A stretch of 57,146 nucleotides of DNA from Sphingobium trunci (lineage in GTDB: Bacteria; Pseudomonadota; Alphaproteobacteria; Sphingomonadales; Sphingomonadaceae). The notes under the pieces were generated by a model, which saw nothing but the letters and a program-made list of their open reading frames with translations, did no database searches and was not told the origin of the DNA. The translations under genes and the position numbers were made by a program. Below, one piece after another: positions 25,309 to 33,873 of this stretch; the first letter of the stretch is position 1; each line of letters begins with the position of its first letter. The DNA lies in contig NZ_JAKUJY010000024.1 in the NCBI RefSeq assembly GCF_022664535.1, forward strand, positions 1 through 57,146, read 5' to 3'.

Positions 25309-25926
25309 ATGGTGACGACCGCCAATCAGTTGCGCGACAGCCTGGATGCGATCGCCACTCTGGAGCCGGGTTTTGCGGCGGCGATCGGCCGCGTCGGCTA
25401 TCCCCTGCCCCGCGTGCGCGAGCCGGGTTATGAAACCCTGCTGCGCACCATTGTCGGCCAGCAGGTCAGCGTCGCCGCCGCCGCCGCGGTGTGGCGCAAG
25501 CTGGAGGCGGAACTGGGCGAAGGCTGCGCGCCCGACGCCCTGCTGGCACGCGATTTCGACACGCTGCGCGCCTGCGGCCTGTCGCGCCAGAAGCAGGGCT
25601 ATGCCCGCAGCCTGGCCGAACTGGTGGTGGGCGGCGTACTCGACCTGCACAATCTGCCCGCCGACGACGAGGAGGCGATAACACAGCTCGTCAGGATCAA
25701 GGGCATTGGCCGCTGGTCGGCGGAAATCTATCTGCTGTTCGCCGAAGGGCGGCCGGATATCTGGCCCGCTGGCGACCTGGCCGTGCAGATCGAGATCGGG
25801 CGGATCCTGGGACTGCCCGAACGGCCGAGCGAGAAGCTGACGCGCGATCTGGCCGAACGCTGGCGCCCCCATCGCGGGGCGGCGGCGATCATGGCCTGGC
25901 ACCATTATAATACGGAGGTTCTGTAA
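25309..25926 (+). CDS. AlkA-type DNA-3-methyladenine glycosylase (HhH-GPD)
   Basis: Base-excision repair enzyme that removes alkylated purines from DNA. The helix-hairpin-helix motif is VRIKGIGRWSAEIYLLF (128-144), followed by the catalytic Asp in WPAGDLAVQ (D156), the HhH-GPD signature. LLRTIVGQQVSVAAAAAVW (44-62) is the conserved core helix pair. Length of 205 aa matches the short AlkA class lacking the N-terminal beta domain of E. coli AlkA. A 77-aa gene begins 5 bases after it. Confidence 0.93.
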   Translation: MVTTANQLRDSLDAIATLEPGFAAAIGRVGYPLPRVREPGYETLLRTIVGQQVSVAAAAAVWRKLEAELGEGCAPDALLARDFDTLRACGLSRQKQGYARSLAELVVGGVLDLHNLPADDEEAITQLVRIKGIGRWSAEIYLLFAEGRPDIWPAGDLAVQIEIGRILGLPERPSEKLTRDLAERWRPHRGAAAIMAWHHYNTEVL

Positions 25927-25931
25927 CCGTC

Positions 25932-26165
25932 ATGCCCCTGCCCCATGCCCGCTACATCGTCCTGGAACATGAGGGCGTTTGGAAGATCAACCTCGACAAC
26001 CGCTATTACGGCCCCTTCCCCACGCAGGAAGCCGCGGTGGAAAGCGCCACCGGCACGGCGCGCAAGGCGACCCAAGCGGGCTATCCGGCCTCGGTCCTGC
26101 TGATGCGCGGCACCATGTTCGAGACGCTGTGGACCGGCGCGGAGCAGCCAGCGGCGGGAGAGTGA
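25932..26165 (+). CDS. small hypothetical protein, DUF2188-like
   Basis: A 77-aa soluble protein starting 5 bases after the glycosylase gene and probably cotranscribed. The pattern VWKINLDNRYYGPFPTQEAA, followed by a helix of Ala/Thr (VESATGTARKA), resembles the small DUF2188-type fold, in which a strand pair precedes a helix; this match is tentative. No catalytic residues are evident. The long frame overlapping it in another phase is discounted. Confidence 0.65.
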   Translation: MPLPHARYIVLEHEGVWKINLDNRYYGPFPTQEAAVESATGTARKATQAGYPASVLLMRGTMFETLWTGAEQPAAGE

Positions 26166-26263
26166 AGAGCGGCGGAAATGCCGCAGGCGCGAAAATTTTT
26201 CGGCCATCACGGAACCGGTCGGGCATTGGCGCATTTATCGCCTCCAGTTGCGTGGGCTTTGGG

Positions 26264-26701
26264 ATGAGCAAAAAGGTTCTGATCGTCGAGGACGAGATAT
26301 TCGTCGCGTTGGAAATCGAGCATATCGTGGAGGATGCCGGCTTTACGGTAGGCGCCATCGCGGCTGATCGTCAGGCGGCGCTCGATGCCGCTGGCGATTG
26401 CGACATCGCGCTCGTCGATCTCAATCTTCGCGACGGTCCCACCGGTCCCGGCATCGGTGTCGAACTCGCCAGCCAATTTGGCATCCGCGTCATCTATGTG
26501 ACCGCCAATCCCGCTCAGATCGGCGCGGCGTCCGTTGCCGCGCTCGGCGTCATCACCAAGCCGTTCCGCGCGCACAGCATCACCGAGACTCTGCACCTGG
26601 CCGCGGCCGAGCATCCCCTGCTGGAAGCCGCCGAAATTGTCGGCTTCACGCCTTTCCTGCCGTCGCCCGGCTCATGGAACTCGCTGGAATCCAGAGGCTG
26701 A
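26264..26701 (+). CDS. single-domain response regulator
   Basis: A receiver-only protein of 145 aa. It has the acidic pocket (E9, D10, E11), the phosphoacceptor D52 in VDLNLRDG, the switch Thr (T80) and the conserved Lys (K99) in ITKPFR. After the receiver (about 1-120) it has only a short C-terminal tail and no output domain, so it probably relays phosphate or binds a partner. Its last 56 bases overlap the 3' end of the convergent HWE kinase gene. ATG at 26264 is the start used; a GTG at 26252 is also possible. It lacks the FATGUY signature of the sphingomonad stress regulator SdrG. Confidence 0.88.
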   Translation: MSKKVLIVEDEIFVALEIEHIVEDAGFTVGAIAADRQAALDAAGDCDIALVDLNLRDGPTGPGIGVELASQFGIRVIYVTANPAQIGAASVAALGVITKPFRAHSITETLHLAAAEHPLLEAAEIVGFTPFLPSPGSWNSLESRG

Positions 26702-28169
26702 GGCGCAGTCCTTCAGGCCGCCAGTCGCGGGTCATGCGGCCGCCCAACTGACGCTCCACGCTGAGACGCATCAACCGGCTGCCGAAACCCTCGCTCGTTG
26801 CGGGGGCGGCGGGCGGACCACCCTCTTCCCGCCAGTCGATGCGGATATCCCTCTCCTCGCCCGACACATCGATGATGATCCGGCCTGCGGGGACGGACAG
26901 CGCGCCATATTTGGCGGCATTGGTCGCCAGTTCATGGAACAGCAAGGCCAGCGGCGTGGCGGACCGGTCGTCAATGGCGGGATTGTCGCCGGAAAAATGG
27001 ATGCGTGGCCCCAGGGCATCGCGATAGGGTACGAAAATCTGCTCCAATATGCCCCGGAGCAGGCCCTCGCCATGGTCGGGCTGGGAATCGGGTCCATGCG
27101 GCCGGACGAAATCATGCGCGCGGCCCAGCGCCATGATGCGGTCGCGCAGGTCGTCGGCTACCGCGCCGATTTCCGGATGCTCGCGCGCCGAAAGTCCGAT
27201 CAGGCCGGAAATGACCGAAAAGATATTCTTGATGCGGTGGGAAAGCTCATGGGCGATGACCTCCCGTTCCTCCACCATCGCGATCTGATCGTTGATGTCG
27301 GTGCAGGTGCCGATCCAGCGGATGATCGTCCCCCGCTCGTCCCGGATCGGCAGCGCGCGGCCCAGCGTCCAGCGATAGTCGCCGCTATGATGGCGCAGGC
27401 GATATTCGATCTCATAGGGTTCGCCCGTCTCCAGCGAATGGCGCCAGCGCTTCCAGGCGCGCTCCTGGTCGTCCGGGTGGAACATGCCGTTCCATCCCTC
27501 GCCATCGGTGGACCCGGCCGGAACGCCGGTAAATTCATACCAGCGGGCGTTGTAATAATCATGATAGCCGTCCGGCAGCGTCGACCATACCATTTGCGGC
27601 ATGGTATCGGCCAGGGTGCGGAACATGCGGTCGCTTTCCGCCACGGCCTGCGCATCCCTGCGCTGCTGGGCTATGACGTCGCGGTCGCGCAGCCGACCTT
27701 CCAGTTCCACCATCACCTGCCGGGCCAGCAGCAACAGTCCCTGCCGCTGCAAGGCCGTCAGGTCCGCGCGCGGCTTGCCGTCGATGACGCACAGCGCGCC
27801 CAGCGGCACGCCATCGCCGTCGATCAATGGGGCGCCGGCATAGAAACGGATGAACGGCGCGCCCGTGACCAGAGCATTATCGGCGAAACGGGGGTCCACC
27901 GAGGCATCGGGCACCACGAAGATCGCGTCGCCCATCATCGCATGGGCGCAGAAGGACTCGTCGCGCGGCGTTTCCTCCGCATCCAGCCCGGTGCGGGCGA
28001 GGAAGCGTTGCCGCCGCTCCTCGACAATGCTGACCAGTGCGATCGGCGCTTCGCACAGGGCGGCGGCAAAGGCGGTGATCTGGTCGAGCGTGGCAAAGCC
28101 ACCGGCGTCGAGATCATAGCGCGCCAGCAGCACCGCGCGATCCGTCTCGAGCCCCCGCCCTTCAGCCAT
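26646..28169 (-). CDS. HWE-family sensor histidine kinase with GAF and PAS domains
   Basis: Cytoplasmic sensor kinase of 507 aa with no membrane segment. A GAF domain covers about 25-160, a PAS domain about 180-295 (with the PAC-like [11 protein letters not shown] end), then the HWE kinase core: phospho-acceptor His in [14 protein letters not shown] (H311), the N-box [13 protein letters not shown] (412-424, with the diagnostic His412), and the W-x-E of the G1 region (W446-R-E448) that gives the family its name. Its start overlaps the murA stop by 8 bases, and its 3' end overlaps the convergent response-regulator gene by 56 bases. GAF/PAS plus HWE kinases of alphaproteobacteria often sense light or redox state; the ligand is unknown here. 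Confidence 0.93.
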   Translation of the reverse strand: MAEGRGLETDRAVLLARYDLDAGGFATLDQITAFAAALCEAPIALVSIVEERRQRFLARTGLDAEETPRDESFCAHAMMGDAIFVVPDASVDPRFADNALVTGAPFIRFYAGAPLIDGDGVPLGALCVIDGKPRADLTALQRQGLLLLARQVMVELEGRLRDRDVIAQQRRDAQAVAESDRMFRTLADTMPQMVWSTLPDGYHDYYNARWYEFTGVPAGSTDGEGWNGMFHPDDQERAWKRWRHSLETGEPYEIEYRLRHHSGDYRWTLGRALPIRDERGTIIRWIGTCTDINDQIAMVEEREVIAHELSHRIKNIFSVISGLIGLSAREHPEIGAVADDLRDRIMALGRAHDFVRPHGPDSQPDHGEGLLRGILEQIFVPYRDALGPRIHFSGDNPAIDDRSATPLALLFHELATNAAKYGALSVPAGRIIIDVSGEERDIRIDWREEGGPPAAPATSEGFGSRLMRLSVERQLGGRMTRDWRPEGLRLSLWIPASSMSRATAGKA

Positions 28170-29445
28170 CGCTGACGCGCTCTATGTCGGCGCCGACGGC
28201 GGACAGCTTTTCCTCCAGCCGTTCATAGCCGCGGTCGAGATGATAGACGCGGTGGACCTGGGTTTCGCCCTCGGCCGCCAGTCCCGCGAGGATGAGGCTC
28301 ATCGATGCCCGCAGGTCCGTCGCCATGACGGGCGCGCCCACCAGCCTGTCGACGCCGCGTACCACGGCGGTGCGCCCGTTGACGCCGATATCAGCCCCCA
28401 TGCGCGCCAGTTCCGGCACATGCATGTAGCGGTTCTCGAAGATCGTCTCGGTCAGCACCGATGCGCCATCCGCCTTGGTCAGCATCGCCATGAACTGCGC
28501 CTGCATGTCGGTCGGAAAGGCCGGGAAGGGCGCGGTGGAAATGGTGAGGGGCCTCAGCTTTCCGTCCGACGAGATCTTGATGCCGTCCTTCCGGTCCTCG
28601 ACATGGACGCCCGCGTCGCGCAGCGCGGCGAGGATCGCATGCATGTCGTCGGCGCAGGCCCCGGCCAATTCCAGCGATCCGCCCGTGATCGCGGCCGCGC
28701 AGGCGTAGCTGCCCGCCTCGATCCGGTCGGGCATCACGCTGTAGGTCGCGCCATGCAGGCGGGGCTTGCCATGGATGGTCAACTTGTCGGTGCCCACGCC
28801 CTCGATCTCCGCACCCATGGCGATCAGCAGGTTGCAGAGGTCGACGATTTCCGGCTCCCGCGCCGCATTTTCAAGGATGCACGTCCCCTTGGCGAGCACG
28901 GCGGCCATCACCGCATTCTCGGTCGCGCCGACCGACACGACCGGGAAGGTGTAGATGCCGCCGGGCAGGCCGCCATCGGGCGCGCTGGCCCGGACATAGC
29001 CCGCATTGATCTCGATGGTCGCGCCGAACGCCTCCAGCGCCTTCAGGTGCAGGTCGATCGGGCGGTTGCCGATCGCGCAACCGCCGGGCAGCGAAACCCG
29101 CGCCTCGCCCGCCCGGGCCAGCAGCGGTCCCAACACCAGGATCGAGGCGCGCATCTTGCGAACGATGTCATAGGGCGCCTCGGTCGAGGTCACGCGGCCC
29201 GCGCGCAGCGTCATGACGCGGCCGAAATCCTCCGGCCGGGCGCCCTCAATCATGGTCGATACGCCAAGCTGGTTCAGCAAATGACCGAAACTGTCGACAT
29301 CGGCCAGGCGCGGCAGGTTGCGCAGCGTCACCGGCTCGTCGGTCAGCAGGGCACAGGGCAGCAGCGTCAGGGCGGCGTTCTTGGCACCGGAAATGGGAAG
29401 GCGGCCGTTCAATACCTTGCCGCCGCGAATGTGAATGCGGTCCAT
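28162..29445 (-). CDS. murA: UDP-N-acetylglucosamine 1-carboxyvinyltransferase
   Basis: First committed step of peptidoglycan synthesis: transfer of enolpyruvate from PEP to UDP-GlcNAc. The EPSP-synthase-like fold is complete over 427 aa, with the catalytic K22 and N23 in SGAKNAAL and the active-site cysteine in [16 protein letters not shown] (C123), so fosfomycin should be able to alkylate it. The start (ATG at 29445) matches the usual N-terminus; an upstream ATG at 29535 is unlikely. The stop lies inside the start of the HWE kinase gene (8-base overlap), a surprising partner for murA. Confidence 0.97.
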   Translation of the reverse strand: MDRIHIRGGKVLNGRLPISGAKNAALTLLPCALLTDEPVTLRNLPRLADVDSFGHLLNQLGVSTMIEGARPEDFGRVMTLRAGRVTSTEAPYDIVRKMRASILVLGPLLARAGEARVSLPGGCAIGNRPIDLHLKALEAFGATIEINAGYVRASAPDGGLPGGIYTFPVVSVGATENAVMAAVLAKGTCILENAAREPEIVDLCNLLIAMGAEIEGVGTDKLTIHGKPRLHGATYSVMPDRIEAGSYACAAAITGGSLELAGACADDMHAILAALRDAGVHVEDRKDGIKISSDGKLRPLTISTAPFPAFPTDMQAQFMAMLTKADGASVLTETIFENRYMHVPELARMGADIGVNGRTAVVRGVDRLVGAPVMATDLRASMSLILAGLAAEGETQVHRVYHLDRGYERLEEKLSAVGADIERVSDG

Positions 29446-29455
29446 CGGCAGGGTC

Positions 29456-29465
29456 TTAACGTTAA
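29456..29465. promoter_or_regulatory. palindrome upstream of murA
   Basis: TTAACGTTAA is a perfect 10-base palindrome lying 10 bases before the murA start on its strand, where a ribosome-binding site would usually be; no clear Shine-Dalgarno is visible there. It could be an operator or a processing site. Some half-sites of cell-cycle regulator CtrA (TTAAC) look similar, but the spacing does not fit CtrA. Confidence 0.25.
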
Positions 29466-29654
29466 TTCCGCAATCCGCAAGGCGGATGGATGCGCGCCTT
29501 TCCACCTTTCCCCAGCGTGGCCTTCCCCAACGCAACTTTTATGCATGGGCACGCACAAAATTGATCGAGTTTAGTGCAGGCGGCGGAAATGCAGCCAAAA
29601 GACGCGTCGGGCGTTTTGCCATCGTAACGACAATGCAAGCAAGAAGGTGTTTTG

Positions 29655-30389
29655 GTGGCAACAAGTTGTTTCGCGGAAAGGCTGGCGAAGCATGCGTCCC
29701 TGTCCGACGCAGAGAAGAAAGCGTTGAGCCGGCTCGAAGAAAATCCCCGCAAGGTGAGGCGCGGCGCCATGATCCAGCGGGTCAACGACACCGTGACCGA
29801 GCTGTTCGTCCTGCGCGAAGGGCGGGTGATGAGTTTCGTCATCCTGCCCGACGGCAGCCGGCAGATATTGCGCGTCTATTTTCCGGGCGATTTCATCGGT
29901 TCGGCGAGCACCATCTACAACAAGGCGCCGGAATCGCTGGTCGCCCTGTCGGACGTGGTCATCTGCCCGTTCGACAAACATGCGCTGCGGCGGTTGCTGG
30001 AGGAATATCCGCGGGTCGCGGCATTGCTGTTCCTGCTGTCCAATGCGGAGCGCGTCGCGCTGACAGACCGGCTCGCCTCATTGGGACGCACTTCGGCCAA
30101 GGCGCGGGTCGCATCCTTCCTGCTGGATATTTTCGACCGGCTGCGGGTGACGGACGATGGCATCACCAACAGTTTCGACCTCAAGCTGACGCAGGAGGAA
30201 ATCGGCGATGCGATCGGCCTCACCTCCGTCCATGTGAACCGCATGATCCGGCAGATGGAGGGGGAAGGCCTGATCAGCCGGTCCAACGGGCGGATCACCC
30301 TGCTCGACATCGATCTGCTGGAGGAAATCGGCCATTATACCAACCGGCACAAGGATATGGACCTGGACTGGCTTCCCGGCCTGCCCTGA
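29655..30389 (+). CDS. Crp/Fnr-family transcriptional regulator
   Basis: Cyclic-nucleotide-binding-like sensor domain (about residues 20-130, with FVLREGRVMSFVILPDGSRQI and FFPG-type VYFPGDFIGSAS) followed by a winged helix-turn-helix (about 155-225), whose recognition helix region reads LTQEEIGDAIGLTSVHVNRMIRQM. The single N-terminal cysteine rules out an FNR-type iron-sulfur cluster, so this is not an oxygen-sensing FNR by that mechanism. GTG at 29655 is the start with the best-spaced Shine-Dalgarno (AAGAAGG at 29641-29647). It is divergent from murA across 209 bases; its stop directly abuts the HNH gene stop. The effector is unknown. Confidence 0.9.
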   Translation: MATSCFAERLAKHASLSDAEKKALSRLEENPRKVRRGAMIQRVNDTVTELFVLREGRVMSFVILPDGSRQILRVYFPGDFIGSASTIYNKAPESLVALSDVVICPFDKHALRRLLEEYPRVAALLFLLSNAERVALTDRLASLGRTSAKARVASFLLDIFDRLRVTDDGITNSFDLKLTQEEIGDAIGLTSVHVNRMIRQMEGEGLISRSNGRITLLDIDLLEEIGHYTNRHKDMDLDWLPGLP

Positions 30390-30956
30390 TCAGGCCAGCA
30401 GTTCGACGTCCCAGTAAAGCCAGTCGTGCCAGCTTTCGTGCAGATAGTTGGGCGGGAAGGCGCGGCCATGTTCCTGCAACTGCCAGCTGGTCGGGCGGAT
30501 CGGCGTCACATGCAGCTGCATATGCGCCTCCTTGGGCGTCCGACCGCCTTTCTTGAGGTTGCAGGGCGAACAGGCCGTCGCGACATTTTCCCAGGTCGTC
30601 CGCCCGCCCGCGCGGCGGGGAATGACATGGTCGAAGGTCAGATCATGGGGCGAACCGCAATATTGGCAGGCGAACTTGTCGCGCAGGAACAGGTTGAACC
30701 GGGTGAAGGCGGGATGTTCGGATGGCTTCACATATTGCTTGAGCGCGATGACCGAGGGGATCTTCATCTCCAGGCTGGGACTGTGCACCTGCCGCTCATA
30801 GCTGGCGACAATGTCCACACGATCCAAAAAAACCGCCTTGATGGCGGTCTGCCAGGGCCAGAGGCTCAACGGATAATAGCTTAACGGCGTGTAGTCTGCG
30901 TTCAGAACCAAAGCCGGGCAGTTTTCCGGATGTCGTATAAGGTCGGGATGGTACAT
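30390..30956 (-). CDS. HNH endonuclease
   Basis: A 188-aa HNH nuclease of the type common in alphaproteobacterial chromosomes. The zinc knuckles and His-Asn-His core are CQYCG, DHVIPRRAGGRTTWENVATACSPCN, with DH providing the catalytic His. The N-terminus starts with VLNADYTPLSYYPLSLWPWQTAIKAVF, a conserved block of this subfamily. Cellular function is unknown; it is not near a restriction or homing context. The stop abuts the Crp/Fnr gene stop with no bases between them (TGA then TCA), so the transcripts converge directly. Confidence 0.93.
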   Translation of the reverse strand: MYHPDLIRHPENCPALVLNADYTPLSYYPLSLWPWQTAIKAVFLDRVDIVASYERQVHSPSLEMKIPSVIALKQYVKPSEHPAFTRFNLFLRDKFACQYCGSPHDLTFDHVIPRRAGGRTTWENVATACSPCNLKKGGRTPKEAHMQLHVTPIRPTSWQLQEHGRAFPPNYLHESWHDWLYWDVELLA

Positions 30957-31051
30957 ATTAACCCTTCAACCCCCTTTGCCACCGCACTGATTGACCAGGA
31001 ACGTGACGGGAGCATGACAGCATTAACAACCCTATCCCGTCAAGGGCCAGT

Positions 31052-31957
31052 ATGACTCAATCAAATCAGCCACAGCATATGGTGACTCGGTTCGCGCCAA
31101 GCCCCACCGGTAGATTGCATCTGGGCCATGGCTGGTCGGCCCTGCTGGCCATGGACATGGCGCGGGCCCATGGCGGCACCTTCCGCCTCCGGATCGAGGA
31201 TATCGACGGCACCCGCAGCCGGCCCGAACATGTCGCCGGGATTATCGAGGATCTGCATTGGCTGGGCATCGAATGGGACGGGGATATCGTCTTCCAGTCG
31301 GCGCGGCTCGGCGCCTATGACATGGCATTGGAGCGGCTGAGGTCCATGGGACTGCTCTACCCCTGCTTCTGTACCCGCGCCGATATCGCCGCCAGCGCCA
31401 GCGCGCCGCATGGCCCGGAGGGCCCGGTCTATCCGGGCACCTGCCGCGGGCTGGATGAGGCGGAGCGAAAGAGCCGGATCGCAGCCGGGGCGCCCCATGC
31501 CTGGCGCATCGACATGATGCAGGCGGTGGAAAGGGCGGGGCCGATCGGATGGAAAGCCCTGCCCTCTCCACTGGAAGCCAGCGCTGGTCCGGCAAGCATA
31601 GGCGCGGCTCCGCTCGCGGCGGGCGATGTCGTGCTCGCGCGCAAGGACGCCCCGGCCAGCTATCACCTCTCCTGCACGCTGGACGATGCGGCGATGGGCG
31701 TGACGCATGTGCTGCGCGGCGACGACCTGTCTGCCGCGACCGATATCCACCGGCTGATCCAGGCTTTGCTCGACCTTCCCTCGCCAACCTATATCCACCA
31801 TCCGCTGCTGGTGGGGGCGGACGGCAAACGGCTCGCCAAGCGCGACGGATCGATCGCGCTGGCCGATCTGCGGACGCAGGGAACGGATCCAGGCCGCCTC
31901 GCCGGCGACCTGCGGGCGGCGCGCTTTCCGATTGGCATTTCGCTGGGGAGGGCCTAG
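31052..31957 (+). CDS. gluQ: glutamyl-Q tRNA(Asp) synthetase
   Basis: Truncated GluRS-like enzyme that attaches glutamate to the queuosine at the wobble position of tRNA-Asp. HIGH-type motif is HLGH (about 23-26) in FAPSPTGRLHLGHGWSALLAMD; KMSKS equivalent is KRLAKRDGS near residue 260. A four-cysteine zinc site is partly visible as PCFCTRAD and YPGTC. The 301-aa length, ending after the catalytic core, separates it from full GluRS. The ATG at 31052 is the start used; M10 is an alternative. dksA, its neighbour in E. coli, is not here. The next gene starts 9 bases later. Confidence 0.93.
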   Translation: MTQSNQPQHMVTRFAPSPTGRLHLGHGWSALLAMDMARAHGGTFRLRIEDIDGTRSRPEHVAGIIEDLHWLGIEWDGDIVFQSARLGAYDMALERLRSMGLLYPCFCTRADIAASASAPHGPEGPVYPGTCRGLDEAERKSRIAAGAPHAWRIDMMQAVERAGPIGWKALPSPLEASAGPASIGAAPLAAGDVVLARKDAPASYHLSCTLDDAAMGVTHVLRGDDLSAATDIHRLIQALLDLPSPTYIHHPLLVGADGKRLAKRDGSIALADLRTQGTDPGRLAGDLRAARFPIGISLGRA

Positions 31958-31966
31958 ATTCAGCTT

Positions 31967-32200
31967 ATGAACATCCTGCTTGTCATCGCCCTGATCCTGG
32001 CCATGGGCGCCACGCTGTTCGCACTGATCCGGGGCATCGTCGCCTTTCTTCAGGCGAGCAAGGAGCAACTCAACTCGCCTGAGGGCGGCCCCAGCCCCTC
32101 CAGCCTCAAGCAGAACAGGATGATGATGAACCGCATCCTGTTTCAGGCGGTGGCGGTCATCATCGTCGCCATCCTGCTGCTAATGAAGGGGCATGGCTGA
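31967..32200 (+). CDS. twin-transmembrane HIG1-domain protein
   Basis: A 77-aa inner-membrane protein with two hydrophobic helices (about 3-28 and 55-73) separated by a loop rich in Ser, Pro and Asn. The RMMMNRILFQAVAV-type segment before the second helix matches the HIG_1_N (hypoxia-induced) family, whose eukaryotic members associate with respiratory complexes. It starts 9 bases after gluQ and ends 6 bases before the adenosyltransferase gene, so the three form one operon. Confidence 0.85.
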   Translation: MNILLVIALILAMGATLFALIRGIVAFLQASKEQLNSPEGGPSPSSLKQNRMMMNRILFQAVAVIIVAILLLMKGHG

Positions 32201-32206
32201 ACCCCG

Positions 32207-32776
32207 ATGGTGAAGCTCAACAAGATCTACACCCGCACCGGTGACGCGGGCACCACCGGTCTGGTCGATGGATCGCGCCTGCCCAAATATGCGCCGCGCA
32301 TGCAGGCGGTGGGCGATGTGGATGAGGCGAACAGCGCCATCGGCCTGGCGGTCCTGGCCATGGGTGACGCACCGGAAACGGCCTGGCTCACCACCATCCA
32401 GAACGACCTTTTCGATCTGGGTGCCGACCTTGCCACGCCGGTCCCGGAGGGTGCGGACGAACCCTGGGTGCTGCGCATCATCGCCAGCCAGGTCGAACGG
32501 CTGGAACGGCAGATCGACGCGATGAACGAAAGCCTTGCACCGCTCGACAGCTTCATCCTGCCGGGCGGATCGCCTGCCGCCGCCGCCGTGCATCTGGCGC
32601 GCGCCGTCACCCGTCGCGCCGAACGCAGCGCGACCGCCGCCGCGGCCGAGGTGACGCTGAACCCGCAGGCGCTGGCCTATCTCAACCGGCTGTCGGATCT
32701 GCTGTTCGTGCTCGCCCGCCGCCTGAACGGCAATGGCGCGCGCGATGTCAAATGGGTGCCGGGCGCGTCGCGCTAA
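32207..32776 (+). CDS. PduO-type ATP:cob(I)alamin adenosyltransferase
   Basis: Transfers the 5'-deoxyadenosyl group of ATP to reduced cobalamin, making adenosylcobalamin. The N-terminal ATP-binding motif is YTRTGDAGTTGL (about 8-19), followed by VDEANSAIGLA and, at the C-terminus, RLSDLLFVLARRLN, the hallmarks of the PduO class as opposed to the CobA/BtuR and EutT classes. Length of 189 aa is typical. It ends the gluQ-HIG1 operon; no other B12 genes are present. Confidence 0.94.
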   Translation: MVKLNKIYTRTGDAGTTGLVDGSRLPKYAPRMQAVGDVDEANSAIGLAVLAMGDAPETAWLTTIQNDLFDLGADLATPVPEGADEPWVLRIIASQVERLERQIDAMNESLAPLDSFILPGGSPAAAAVHLARAVTRRAERSATAAAAEVTLNPQALAYLNRLSDLLFVLARRLNGNGARDVKWVPGASR

Positions 32777-32917
32777 ACGGGTTTCGGGAGGGTAGCTGAC
32801 GTGTCGGCTCTCCTTCATTCCAACCATTGGACTCTGCGGCGGCACGGTTCGTCACCTCGCGCCGAATTAACCCTGTTTCTTCATCGCTGATTTACGCGCA
32901 ACGCCAATTTTGCGTGC

Positions 32918-33793
32918 ATGCAATTCTATCTCGCGACCTCCTTCATATTTCCGCGTTCCTTGCGGTTTCGTCTTTTCGCGCTCTGCTTTGTGACCACCCA
33001 TCTGCCGCTGCTGGGCTATATCGGCTGGGGGGCGGCGACGGGCCGGATCGCCTGGGCAGAGTTCCTGATCCTGACGCTGGCCACCATGGCGGGCGCTGCC
33101 GGGGCGCTGCTGGGCATCGGCGCCCTGCTGAACCCGATCCATGCGCTGGCCGACGCGCTGCACCGGGGCGACGAACCCGACCTGAACCGTACCGCGCCGA
33201 CATTGCCCGAAGTGGGGGATATCATCTCGAAACTGTTTGCCGGAGTGCGGCGGGCGGCCACGGCGACGCGGGCGCAGATCGACGAGTTGAACGTCGCAGC
33301 GCATGAAGACCCGCTGACCGGGATCGCCAACCGGCGCGGATTCCTGGCCCAGCTCGACGCGCTGCCCACCCCCCGCCGCCGGGGCTGCGTGGCGATCATC
33401 GACATCGACCATTTCAAGCAGGTCAACGATCATCTCGGCCATGAGGCGGGCGACCGCGTGCTGCGCGACTTTGCCGCACGCCTGTCGTCCCAGACGCGCC
33501 GCGTCGACGTGATCGGCCGTTGGGGCGGCGAGGAATTCGCCATCTTCTATCAGGATGCGATCGAGGATGAAGCCAGCTGGTCGCTGGCCCGCATCGCCGA
33601 CCAGATGCGGCAGGAACCGATCGGCACGCTGGGCGGCCAGCCCATCACCTTTTCCGCCGGTCTGTGCGGATGGCGCGGGGGACCGGTGACGGCGGCGATC
33701 AGCAAGGCCGACGAGGCGCTCTATCGCGCCAAGCGGCTGGGCCGCGACCAGATCCAGCGCGCTGAAAGACCTTCCAGCCAGGCCTATGGCTAG
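32918..33793 (+). CDS. membrane-bound diguanylate cyclase (GGDEF)
   Basis: Synthesises the second messenger c-di-GMP. Two N-terminal membrane helices (about 18-38 and 48-72) and a short HAMP-like segment precede a GGDEF domain (about 125-285). The active site is GGEEF (203-207), an enzymatically competent form; DPLTGIANRR (131-140) and the metal-site Asp in IDIDHFKQVND are intact. An allosteric I-site, RxxD, is present at R194-D197, exactly five residues before GGEEF, so product inhibition is expected. No EAL domain follows. The gene stands alone, 141 bases after the adenosyltransferase gene. Confidence 0.94.
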   Translation: MQFYLATSFIFPRSLRFRLFALCFVTTHLPLLGYIGWGAATGRIAWAEFLILTLATMAGAAGALLGIGALLNPIHALADALHRGDEPDLNRTAPTLPEVGDIISKLFAGVRRAATATRAQIDELNVAAHEDPLTGIANRRGFLAQLDALPTPRRRGCVAIIDIDHFKQVNDHLGHEAGDRVLRDFAARLSSQTRRVDVIGRWGGEEFAIFYQDAIEDEASWSLARIADQMRQEPIGTLGGQPITFSAGLCGWRGGPVTAAISKADEALYRAKRLGRDQIQRAERPSSQAYG

Positions 33794-33873
33794 GGCGGAG
33801 CCCGTCGGAACATAAACGCCCCTTCATGCGCTTGTTTCGCGAGAGCGGCACAACCGTATCGAAGGGGGAATGG

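Noticed and set aside
26264..26701. SdrG-type stress regulator with FATGUY motif
   Set aside because: The receiver lacks the FATGUY signature; it reads VTANP around the switch Thr.
29655..30389. FNR-type iron-sulfur oxygen sensor
   Set aside because: Only one cysteine is present near the N-terminus, so the four-cysteine cluster of FNR is missing.
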